Assembly: GCA_963513935.1 (NCBI GenBank)
Contig: OY740765.1
Coordinates: 151,987,830-152,051,829 of the forward strand
DNA: 64,000 nucleotides
DNA from: Aphrophora alni
Taxonomy: Eukaryota; Arthropoda; Insecta; Hemiptera; Aphrophoridae
Reading direction: 5' to 3'
Notes under the pieces: generated by a model
Database searches by the model: none
Seen by the model: only the letters and a program-made list of their open reading frames with translations
What the model was told of the DNA's origin: nothing
Program-made: the position numbers and the translations under genes
Shown here: one piece after another, positions 13,690 through 51,986 of the stretch
Position numbering within the stretch: the stretch's first letter is position 1
How the letters are laid out: each line of letters begins with the position of its first letter

Positions 13690-14424
13690 GACATTAAATA
13701 TATTTAGAGAACAATACCGGCATCTGAGTTCATATACTTTTATGTCTACTTTTGTATACTTTTATGTACACCTTAACCAGCTGACAAAAAACATTAAGGT
13801 TACTTTGCTATGTGTCCCAGCGCATGAGGGAATTATGAGAAGAAAACAGATTGCCTTGTGCATATGACCTGAACCATTCTTTGTAGTACTGTACCCAATA
13901 TCTATTTTACAAATATAAATGCCTGTAAGCAAGACTAAAAATTCACTTATTGAAGATAACATCCTTATCGTAAGCAATCAAAAAGGTTTATCACTTTCTC
14001 TAGCAACAATGCACAGCAAAAAAGAGTTATGGCTGATAATGGACTAACTCTATAGACAGTACCTAGTACAAACACATAGGCAAGGCTGAAACTGATTTGT
14101 CCAGCTTCTCCAAAGACTAGTTTAACAAAGAAAAGACTGCAAATCCCTTGCAAATAAAATACTATACTTTGGTGATGCAATTCCAACAGCTGCAAAGGTT
14201 AAGGAAACAGCCCTCAGAATGAGCATAAGCTCCATAATAAGCTTGGATTTGGATTGGGTAAAATCTGTAGGGAAGTCACAAACATTCACCTAAGTAATCG
14301 TGAGAGCAGGCAAAAATGCCTCAGAGATCGCAGTATAACATAATTTACATAATACTAGCAGCTAATGAACTAGGAAAGATGTTCTTCAATAATTAAGCTG
14401 TCAACCACTAGGCCTTATTGGCAT
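13690..14424 (+). pseudogene. LINE 3' end with RNase H and C-terminal tail, dead
   Basis: Plus strand at 13788-13860 reads IKVTLLCVPAHEGIM, matching the conserved VxLxWVPGHEGI motif of the RNase H domain in jockey/I-type LINEs. Further on, about 14165-14290, GDAIPTAAKVKETALRMSIS and VGKSQTF match the tail and 3' end seen again in the inverted copy at 19.0-19.5 kb. Stops and slips are frequent. The copy ends in a 3' UTR that runs into the hairpin at 14425-14470. Confidence 0.7.
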
Positions 14425-14470
14425 CTAGGGAAGATTAAACCAATATAAATAGGTTTGATCCTCCCTAGAC
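14425..14470. repeat. Hairpin at the junction of two convergent LINE 3' ends
   Basis: The arms tctagggaagattaaacc and, inverted, tctagggaggatcaaacc flank a short AT loop (18-bp arms, two mismatches). They are the matching 3'-UTR ends of the two LINE copies that face each other here. Confidence 0.85.
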
Positions 14471-15190
14471 ATCACCAAGATGACTCTGCAGAGTTCAGAA
14501 TCTTCCTGGCAAGATTGTCTTGAGGAAATGTCTGCCGCTTTGTCAAGGATCCATAAGTCTCAGTCCTTTCACGATTAAAGCATTTGCATTCCAAGATTAG
14601 GTGCTCTCCAGTTTCCTCTGCAGGCCCCATTTCCTCTACAGAGGCTTCCTTGTGAATATGCCCGCCCTGTACATATACTTTTTCAGGTGCCTTGTAACAA
14701 AGAAAGATCAGATACAATTTGCTTTTTAAATCTGATATACTCTAGTTTCTTGTGCTTTTTCTGAGCCTAAGTCCTAATCTATTTGCAGAACCAGCTACAG
14801 AATGGCTCAGGTCTATTCAGCTTTGCTTTTTTATCCAATATATCTATGTATTTATTACCACTAATCCCGACATGTCCAGAAACTGTGAATGTGTAACATT
14901 GTTGAGCCTCCCTCCATCTCCAAAACCATGATGTGATTCTGAAACAATCCCAGACTAACTTTGACCTGAATTTGTTACAGAGCTTTCAAAGGTACCTGAG
15001 TGTCTATATAAATACATGTATTTTATCATTGTATCCTAATCTACAGTTTCCTCTGACACATTCCACTAAGACTGTAATTTCTGACTGAAACATTGTTGGG
15101 TACATTCCCTTTACCAGGAAATGTTCCTGGTCAGGTCTGCCTCGTTAGATAGCTTTTGTTCCAACCCTTTGTTTCTAATTGTCTGTGAAC
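14471..15190 (-). pseudogene. LINE 3' end with RNase H and EET-EHL tail, dead
   Basis: On the minus strand, VTFTVSGHVGISGNKYIDI (about 14900-14830) is the RNase H VPGHxGIxGNexAD block. It is followed by stop-broken sequence and, at 14717-14472, EETGEHLILECKCFNRERT. That is the CxxC...EETxEHLLxEC tail typical of jockey/I-clade LINEs. Frame changes separate the parts. It is related to the copies at 2.9, 13.7 and 19 kb. Confidence 0.8.
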
Positions 15191-17747
15191 CACTATAGGT
15201 CATTTTGCAAGATTATTAAACCACTAAACAAATTTAACTATATATTTTAGTATTATGTTGTGTGTTCTTGAAGAGTGATCATTATTTTATGAACCTCATC
15301 ACTGTTGAGTCTTCCTGTAGTGAAGTTGAGCATGGAAGTACTATCTACGGTAGTTTCTAATTTAAAATTTAGAGTATTTTAGGGATATGTTGATCTAGTT
15401 TAAAAATAGCCGTAGACTATAAAATTAGATTTAAAAGTATAAAATAGCATGCAAAATTAGTAAATAAGATTTAGAAATCGGAGTGTTTTAAATTTGTTTA
15501 GTTTTCAGGAACATAGGTAAGATTTAAGGTTATGTTTTCATATTTGCTGGTTTTTAAATTTTATTGTTAGAAAAGTATTATAAATACCTTATTGGTTGTC
15601 TACAGTCCGTTAGTTGTAGGTGTTCTTAAATATTGCAGTGTTGTTTCAGCGAAATATTACAACCAATTCATAAACAAACAATAAGTAAAAATGTTAAAGA
15701 AGATTTTTATGGATTGTAGTAAAAGTCTAGGTGAATCACTTATTTTATGCGTTTGATAATGGATATCCAGTTTATTGTAAAAATAAGATGAATTTTGGCT
15801 GAAAAAAGTTTGAAATTATCTATTTAAATTGTAAGAATTTAGAAATTTTTGCTCTTTTTTTCTTATATGATGTATGAAAACAATAAACTTTGCTTCGTTT
15901 TAGGATTTTTCAATTCAACATTTTTAATGTTCATTTTTTACTAATTATTTCCATTTCACTTCACCTATTGGTATATTTTATCTATTACATTGATTAAACC
16001 ATTCAAATTAACACCTTCCAATTTATTTCATTCCTTTAAACAAAAACAATATTTTATAAAACATCTCACTATTTCTTTCCATGTCAAAAATATAGAAGGG
16101 CATAAAAAAGTCTTTAAAAATTAGTGTTTTAAACAATTTTAAAAATAAAATTTAAAAATAAAGTTTAAAAAAACAATAGATTTTGTACTGCACAACCAGA
16201 CTATTGATAGTTTATTCAAACTTTTGCTATCATTTGTTTATATAAAAACTAATACACAACATTTTGAGAGTTTGAATCAACTCTTGTTGTCAAATGTAAG
16301 AGCCTACAACATTACAAACGTGAAAATGGCTATCAAAGTATTCTGGAAACTAAAACTAAAAATACCAGCCAAAGAAATGGGTCCAGGACTGAGCTGTCAA
16401 AATAACTAAGTCAATATACAAATTTGATCTGATAAAGCACAAATCTAAGAACTGCATACTAACACAAGAAATGACAAAGGCAAAATTTAATCAAAAATCA
16501 TACACCTGTCATCTAACAATGAAGGGTTGTAGCAACAAAGGTGTAGTTATCTAACTGTTTATCAAAGTGATCAACCTTTTGTAAGCTTTACTGTATCAGT
16601 CTTTATCTCTACATTGTTTTGGCTGATAGGATTGTCCATTAGCTTTATATATGCAGCTTCAATTTTTGTTTGTTTATATAAGTGTTTCTTCCGATCTTTG
16701 CCTCTTCCTAACATAATTTATGATTTTCAGACTAAATATGATTTAGCTTTTTTTAAATTTATCTACAAGGACTAAACATCTGTTCTTTTTGTATTAATTA
16801 ATACTTATATTTAGAAACATTATTCTCTTGATAATATACTGTCATTTAGTACTGTAAATATAGTTTTTATATGCACAAGTGATGGCAAATGACTGAGTTA
16901 ACTATATTAATAATATGAACACTCCATCATTATTCAATACCTTTAATTAATTTAGATTGTTGAAAAAAATTATCAATTTTTTCTGTTTCAACATTGTAAA
17001 TTTTGTTTAAAATTTTGAAAACTGTAACAAAATATTCATGTTGTGTATAAAAGCAACATCAAAAATTCTAGAAAAAGTCAACTAATTAAAAGAAGAGGTT
17101 ACTCGAAATAATGGTTTAGATTTATTTTTGTGGATTTGCTTTTAAATAGATTGTAAACGAACAGTTACAAAGTTGTTATTTTTAGTATTTACAGTCTTGT
17201 CAACTTTGAAGTGAAAACAAAAGATACACCTCAAAATATGTTAAACAATTATTGCGTTGTTTTTTTCTTTTTGTAGCCTATAATTTTCATGTGTTGGGCC
17301 TATATTGGTGTCTATGTATTATAGTTTATTTTTCTTGTGTTAAAAAGATTCTTCTTTATGGTGTCTGTTCTATATATATATACACAACACCATAAAAGCA
17401 CCATTTTGGTGGTGTGATGGATATATAATAATTTTGTTTCATGTAAAAAATTAAAAAACTATTTGACGATCTGGATTTGAAACTAGATCTTCTGATTTCT
17501 ATTCGAGCTTTTAGACACTACAGCTGTTTAAATTTATAACATTACACATAAGGTTATTGACCTTGCACAATTATAAAACAAAATAGAAAATTCCTGGTCA
17601 CTACTAAAGATCTCTGACTACATATCAGGAGATTTATATTCAAATCCAAATTAGATATTAATGTTTTCATTTTATAAAACATATTTCCTTGCATGAAAAG
17701 TGTATAAATTTAAAAACGAAACTTTAAGTTTGCTTGTTTTGGTGCAG
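15191..17747. other. Presumed unc-13 intron, upstream of first seen exon
   Basis: AT-rich, with no exon-like open stretch bounded by splice sites and no recognisable transposon. A small TATATATATA / accaccaaaatggtgc-type dyad lies near 17380-17425. Confidence 0.5.
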
Positions 17748-46236
<28,489 letters not shown>

Positions 46237-46968
46237 GTTAGTTTCATAATTATTCTGTTTGCCTTAGTGTAAATGACAACCCGACAACAGTTATAAATGT
46301 AAAGGATACAAAAAAACTAAACTTACGTCCTCTTTATATCAGAGTAATTCTGATAAGATGGTACAATTATATTAATAGAGAACTGCTTGACTTAGAACGA
46401 TGCAGTAAAATATAACCATTAAATTATGTTTATGGAATATCCTCAAAATATTATTTTCTTTTTCGAATACAGGTTGTTCCAAAATCAAGGGGTTTTAATC
46501 TCAAAATGTTCACATTTAAATATAGGTCAAGTGATGAATTTATTTATAGCATTTATGAAACCAAACATTCTGACAAAGTTTTCAAAATGGTGCCTCAATA
46601 TGTTTGACCAATTTTTTTAAAGAAAATGAATTCATAATCCCCAAAAATTTTAAATATCAATATACCCATATATCCAAAATTACAAGTAGATAGGTCGAAA
46701 TGAGAATAGGCCAAAATAATTTTTATAAATCTTTCTTTTTCGTTATAGGTAAAAAAATGGGAACAAACTACACAAAAGCAGTTAGTTGCCCTTGTATTTA
46801 TTGTAAATAAACTTTACCTAAATGAAATTTGTCAATAATTACAAAAGTTTTAAATAGTTAAGAATTTTGAGAATTGAACCTTGACCCCATTATTTTAAAA
46901 CAATGTGAATTCCAATATGAAAAATATTATTTTTAAAATATTCTCTATTGCAAGCTTTTGAAAAGTCA
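46237..46968. other. Start of the last, unfinished unc-13 intron
   Basis: Contains aatacaggttgttccaaaat at about 46470, a mariner-like terminus word, with no transposase that I can read. Confidence 0.4.
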
Positions 46969-47221
46969 TTAGGCATACAAAGAACAGTATTGTAAGAATA
47001 AAACTCCAACACAGTCATTACCACCACAGTGAAGGCATAAAATTTGATATGTCAAGTAATCAGTTACTTTAGACTTACAAAGAACAGTATTGAAGATTAC
47101 ACTTCCATGATAGTATTTTCCAACAAATTTAAGGCATACAGTATAATATGTCAGGAAACTAGTCACTTTATACTGGACAAAGGGCAGATTACGCCTCTAA
47201 GACAATCATTATCACCACAGT
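46969..47221. repeat. Minisatellite of about 99-bp units, left part
   Basis: The ACAAAGAACAGTATTG block starts at 46978, 47077 and (diverged) 47176, a 99-bp step. Each unit also has CAGTCATTACCACCACAGTG, then AAGGCATAAAATxxxATATGTCAAG. The array stops inside the word CACCACAGT, exactly at the solo-LTR border, and resumes with AGTGAAGGCAT at 57401. Confidence 0.9.
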
Positions 47222-48708
47222 TGTAATAAATATAAAACTGAAGGTTTTCTATTAAATTACTTTATTATGAAAAATCAATTTTATTTTATTTTATTTATAA
47301 CTTCAATGAGTTTAAAATCTTGCTCAGCATTTATGGGCGCCAGGAAGCATTATAGATGCTTACCAATTTTGAAAAAGTTAAATAGCTTAATTATTATAAA
47401 GATCTTGGACATGGCTTCTTTTAAAAGTGTACTCCCAGTGATTTTTTTGGTATTGAATGAATAACTCCTGTGTAAACTGAAATTTTAACATACATTTATT
47501 GAAATTAAAGATTTGTACATGTACAAATATCAATTTAAACTTTATAAATTCTATAAATTATACATCCTATCTTATTCATCGTGTTTTATTCCTTTAAAAA
47601 AAAAGAAAAATATTGAATTTTGAATTTATTCATTATGTTGCAACTTTAGAGAACTTGTTTATTAAAAGAAACAGATTAAAATTATCTGTATCGATTGAAG
47701 TTACGTTAAAATATATGTGAATACATCAGTAGACGTTTACTCTTCTTTAGACATGAAAAATATAATTATTAAAAAGTGTAAAATTCATAATAGAAACAAA
47801 AACAGTATATTAAATATCATAATTTTTACAGAAATAACAATGTTTAAATTTCAGTGTTAATTAACACTGATTACCAGTTAATTGTCCAAACAGTTCACTC
47901 ATATAGTTGATGTAGTGTGGTCCTTTTTGTGAAGCTCCCGCCATTACGTACACGTGATAAGCTGCCGCCGAGTTTATATCAATCACACCTTCCAAGCCTT
48001 TCATTATTCTCAAATAAGTTATTGTTTAAACTGTTTATAATTCTTTTTGTCTATTAAACACCGCACAAATGTTCATGCACACAAGACATAGTCCGCTTTC
48101 ACCATTTCCGTGAATTTAAGTATGAACCGCATAACTGTCTTTTTCATAAAGAAAATACGATCTTGTCTCTTCTATTAACCTTTTTAAAAGCTCGCTACCA
48201 TCACTAAACTGTTTCTTAGACTCACTCCTTTAAACTCAAAACTAAAACTGTTCTTTAGTACTTGATCTACATTGTTATAAAACTGTTTCTGAGATTCTCA
48301 TTTATACAACCTCTCCTCTCAAATACGTCCATCCTATTCAAAACTCCCAACTAGACTAGCAAGACCTCATGGTGCAATCTATCTTCCGGTTTTTTCTGGA
48401 TTTTTCCCAATTTCACTACCTCAGCGCTATATCATCGAGCGTTCTATTCAACACTACGCAAATCAATAACTAGTCCTTTTTACAAATTTATTCACACACA
48501 AAATTATTAAGTTTCTTATAACTAAATTTTCTTAAAACCTATACATATTATTTATTTGTGTTTGGAAATCTATATTAATTGAATTTACTTTGTTTTAACT
48601 TTAAAAGACATAAGTCACATTTTTGACTTATTTGCCCCCTCCCAATTTCTTTCTATACGATTTCCCGCTATATGTTATTATTCAAATTAACCTTTTTTAG
48701 GTGTTACA
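47222..48708 (-). mobile_element. Solo LTR, 1487 bp, with 4-bp target duplication cagt
   Basis: Borders are TGTAATAAAT and GTGTTACA, with cagt at 47218-47221 and at 48709-48712. Shared blocks place it in the same LTR family as the full element next door but in minus orientation. On the minus strand CCTGGCGCCC lies about 110 bp before its 3' end, preceded by GAGTACACTTTTAAAAG. No internal region, so it is a product of LTR-LTR recombination. Confidence 0.85.
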
Positions 48709-48713
48709 CAGTG

Positions 48714-50044
48714 TGTGACAATGTGAAAAGTCAGATTTTAAAATAGACTCATTTAAAAGACGCGGTTAAGCCAAAGAGATAATAAATTCAAATAATAATT
48801 TTAATTTAGTAACGTCATTAATAAAAGAAAAATGGATTTTCAAGACAACAGTATGAATTATTATGTTTAATTTTAATGTAATTTAGTTTGTTTGTTATAA
48901 AATGTAAATTATTTGTATTTTACGGCAGTGCGGTAAAATGTGTGAACAGTAACCGGAAAGAACGCTTTCGGAAGTAAGAATTTGCCTCATGGCAACAGCA
49001 GTCTTAGTCCAGCGTTAGGAGTGACAGGTTGTGTTCAAAAAAAAAAAAAGTTGAAGTCCAGAACTTGGAGGGAAAAGATGTGTTCTGTAGAGTTGAGGAA
49101 AGAAAGGACATAGTGCGATGTAATAATTTGATATGTAGTAAAATAGAAAATGTAAAGAATTTAATCGTTGGTCGATTAAGAGTGAGAGTGTGTTAAAACT
49201 CTGTTTGAACAGTTAAATTAATTAGACGTGTTCACGCGAATAGACAATAAACAATTAGCGTGTGTCATAGCAATGCGGTCGGAAAATGAACAGTTACAAA
49301 TTGTAGAATGGACTAATGTATAAACAGATTTTCTTTTTATAAACATTCGTGAGGTGCAAATACAACTTCGCCACGGACACAACGACGGCATTTTTAGGAC
49401 GCTGCAGGAACATCATTGAATTATGTACAATGACTATGGTCTGGTAACTAGTGTTAAATAACACATTATATTTACTCTGTTATTGTATAGAAATTTACAA
49501 TGTTTAATATCTTAACTTTTATTATATAAATTTGATATATAAAGGATAGCAATTTCTTTTTATGTAAAGAAGAAATAAATGTCTGATGACATATTTAACC
49601 TTATTAAAGGAATTTCAATTTGTTTTTAGTCATAAAATCAATTTTAGTTGCAACTTAGAGTCAATTTTAAATTCAAAGAATAAAAGATCAGTTCTCCCTC
49701 TGAGAAGATAAAAAGTAATTTAACTAAGATGATAGCTATAGTTGTTTTCATGATATATGTCTTTATAACAAATGCTAATGTATAAAAACTTATTTGTCTT
49801 TAATAAATGTTTTCTTTGTAACATTTCAGCCAAAGTGTTCTCATTTAAAACCAAAATCCACTGTAAGTACACTGTAAAAAGAACTTGCGACCCCAGAGAT
49901 TTTTTTTTTTCTTTCTTTCAAATAATTAAATTCATTCTTTTTTCTAAATAGGTATGCTAAAGCAAACCTGGCGCCCTATAGTCGAGCAAATTAACAAATT
50001 AATAACATTAAATATAACTACACAGCCATTTTTGAATTATTACA
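48714..50044 (+). repeat. 5' LTR (1331 bp)
   Basis: Over its first about 1236 bp it is identical to the 3' LTR except for one visible base (near 48804). Its last about 95 bp differ strongly. The family block tacactgtaaaaagaact, then CCTGGCGCCC, lies near its 3' end. An exon-like stretch with acceptor tttcag at 49829 and donor gtaagt at 49864 is present in both LTRs. Confidence 0.93.
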
Positions 50045-50065
50045 ATTGGGCCCAACAATGGGGCG
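50045..50065 (+). promoter_or_regulatory. Candidate primer binding site
   Basis: attgggcccaacaatggggcg follows the LTR directly. It resembles the TGGCGCCCAACGTGGGGC type used by many Ty3/gypsy elements (tRNA-Lys), with several mismatches. The tRNA is inferred, not tested. Confidence 0.5.
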
Positions 50066-50067
50066 TT

Positions 50068-50175
50068 TATGGTCGAAAAATACAGTGATTTTGGTAATGG
50101 GAACACTAAAAATCAAGGTAAGGACTCTACCATTAATAATAAGAAAGATTCTTTTTTAAAAAATGTTTTGTGTTA
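50068..50175 (+). pseudogene. Short upstream open frame, out of frame with the 607-codon gene
   Basis: Thirty-five codons, MVEKYSDFGNGNTKNQG and on to SFLKNVLC, with the same Asn/Lys style as the long frame, which overlaps it from 50163 in another frame. A T6A6 run lies at the overlap (50152-50163). Either a one-base slip split an originally longer N-terminal end, or frameshifting or splicing joins them (aaggtaagg at 50117 is donor-like). Alternatively it is a simple leader peptide. Confidence 0.45.
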
Positions 50176-51986
50176 AATATAGTAAGGTAAAAAAGGAGTC
50201 AGAAATTGTAAATGTTAATAATAATGATGAACAGGTAGGGTTAGGAAATCAAAATTCTATAACAACACAAAGTAATAGTAGTAATGAATTGTTTTATCAA
50301 CAGGGACAAAGTATTTTAGATCAAAATGTAGATTTAGATAGTAATAATAATAAAGTAAACAATGAGGTAGATAATACTGAAAATTTAAAAGTTAAGAAGA
50401 ATGGTGGGGTTAATGATTTTGATGGAAAAGATAAGGTTTCAAGTGATTTAATAAATAAAAATAGTAATTTGGTAAAAGAAGATCAAAATTTAAAGAAAAT
50501 GGAGGGTACTAATAATAATAATAATAATCTAAGGGCTGAACAGGTTAGGGTAATTGAGCAGGTTAGGATAATGGAACCAAATAGGTTAGATGAGAGTAAA
50601 AAATCTCAAAATGAGGCGTTAATGATAGAAATGCTAATTGAAATGAAAAAAGATAACTTAGAATTTAGGAAAGACAATGATAAAAAATTTGAATGTATAA
50701 GTAATGACATTAAACAAAGTAGAATAGAAACAAATAATAAAATTGAACAGAATAATCTAGAATTTAGACGAGATAATGATAAGAAGTTTGAATGTATAAA
50801 TAATAGGTTTGATCAAAACAATTTGGAATTAAAAGAAATAAGTAATAAATTTGATCAGAATAAGCTAGAAATTAATAAAAAACTAGAGAATTTTAATGTT
50901 AGACTTGATCAGAATAATGTTAAACTTGATAAGATAGATAATGACCTGAAACAGGCTAAATTAGAGCTAAGACAAGATAGTTTAAACTTAAAAGAAGCAA
51001 TGTGTAAAAAATTTGAAGAAATGAGGGTTGAATTAAAACCAAATTATGTAAAATCAGAACAGAATCTTAAATTGGAAATTAAACAAATGGAAATCAATGT
51101 AATGGAGACTAATAATAAAGTAGAAATTGAAGTAAGCTATTGTGAGAAAAAAGTAGAATTTGAACAGATTAATAGTGTAGAAGGTGTTTTAGTAGAAAAT
51201 ATTAATAATTTAGATAATAATTTAAATCAAGCAATAGCTGAAATTGAAATTAACAGTTTTAATGAAATAAATAACATGTCAAATGATTTGATAATAATAG
51301 AGGATAATTGTGTAAATGACTGTGTTCAAGAAATTGCTAAAAAGATGAATAATGGGTTAGGTAACAAGGTATATCCAGAAACAGCAAATAATGTTGAAAT
51401 TAATATGTCTAGTGGGGTTGGAATAGGTATAAGTAATTTGAAAAACAAAGTAAAAGTAAATAATCTAATAATAAAGGAATCAGCTGTTTATCTTAAAAAA
51501 CGAGTTTACCATAGGATTGTAGATTTTGAAAAATATGCGATGTTAGAATTTAGAAATATTTTTAGAATACAAGAACAAGAAATTAAAAGTTTTTGTGAAA
51601 AAAGTAACTTTAAATATAATCTTGAAAGTAAAAATGTAGAAATAGTAAAAGAAGGTTTTGTACTAGTGTATAAGAATGGTGGGGTTAGAATTCCTGAACG
51701 AACAGATGTTGAAATTAGGTCATTAGATTCTAAGATGTTTGAGAGAAAGAGAAATGTAGATATGTCTGTAAGGGAGAAAGAGAAAGGTATTTTGTCAATA
51801 CTTCCAAACAATAACAAAGGGGAATCTTTTGTTAGGAAAGGGTCTGTTGTGATGACTAGGCTAGGCAAACTGTCCGTGTGGACAGAAGTATTTAACGTTG
51901 TAATTATGTTAAGAGAGCAGGCTATATTTTACAAAATGTTTCACCAATCGGGGAACCATCAAAAAAAAAAAATGGATAATTTATAA
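50163..51986 (+). CDS. Asn/Lys-rich coiled-coil protein of the LTR element, Gag-like by position
   Basis: 607 codons without a stop in very AT-rich DNA, which indicates recent constraint or recent insertion. Residues 1-145 are low-complexity and Asn/Asp/Lys-rich. About 150-330 is a long predicted coiled coil with repeats: NLEFR(K/R)DNDKKFECI occurs near residues 165 and 198, and FDQN(N/K)LE(L/I) variants follow. A more ordered part, about 440-520 (KKRVYHRIVDFEKYAMLEF, then FCEKSNFKYNLESKNVEIVK), may be the folded domain. There is no CCHC zinc knuckle, no DTG protease and no YxDD motif. Position right after the 5' LTR suggests Gag, but I do not recognise a Gag fold, so function is inference. 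It might instead be a captured or element-specific structural protein. Confidence 0.8.
   Translation: MFCVKYSKVKKESEIVNVNNNDEQVGLGNQNSITTQSNSSNELFYQQGQSILDQNVDLDSNNNKVNNEVDNTENLKVKKNGGVNDFDGKDKVSSDLINKNSNLVKEDQNLKKMEGTNNNNNNLRAEQVRVIEQVRIMEPNRLDESKKSQNEALMIEMLIEMKKDNLEFRKDNDKKFECISNDIKQSRIETNNKIEQNNLEFRRDNDKKFECINNRFDQNNLELKEISNKFDQNKLEINKKLENFNVRLDQNNVKLDKIDNDLKQAKLELRQDSLNLKEAMCKKFEEMRVELKPNYVKSEQNLKLEIKQMEINVMETNNKVEIEVSYCEKKVEFEQINSVEGVLVENINNLDNNLNQAIAEIEINSFNEINNMSNDLIIIEDNCVNDCVQEIAKKMNNGLGNKVYPETANNVEINMSSGVGIGISNLKNKVKVNNLIIKESAVYLKKRVYHRIVDFEKYAMLEFRNIFRIQEQEIKSFCEKSNFKYNLESKNVEIVKEGFVLVYKNGGVRIPERTDVEIRSLDSKMFERKRNVDMSVREKEKGILSILPNNNKGESFVRKGSVVMTRLGKLSVWTEVFNVVIMLREQAIFYKMFHQSGNHQKKKMDNL

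Noticed and set aside
46969..47221. Regularly spaced repeats that could suggest a CRISPR-like array
   Set aside because: The repeats are head-to-tail units without unique spacers, in a eukaryotic intron.
49829..49864. Possible next unc-13 exon after exon k
   Set aside because: In the required phase it hits a stop, it does not resemble UNC-13, and it is present in both LTRs.
51506..51868. 120-codon minus-strand frame inside the retroelement gene
   Set aside because: Antisense shadow of the 607-codon frame; no motif of its own.
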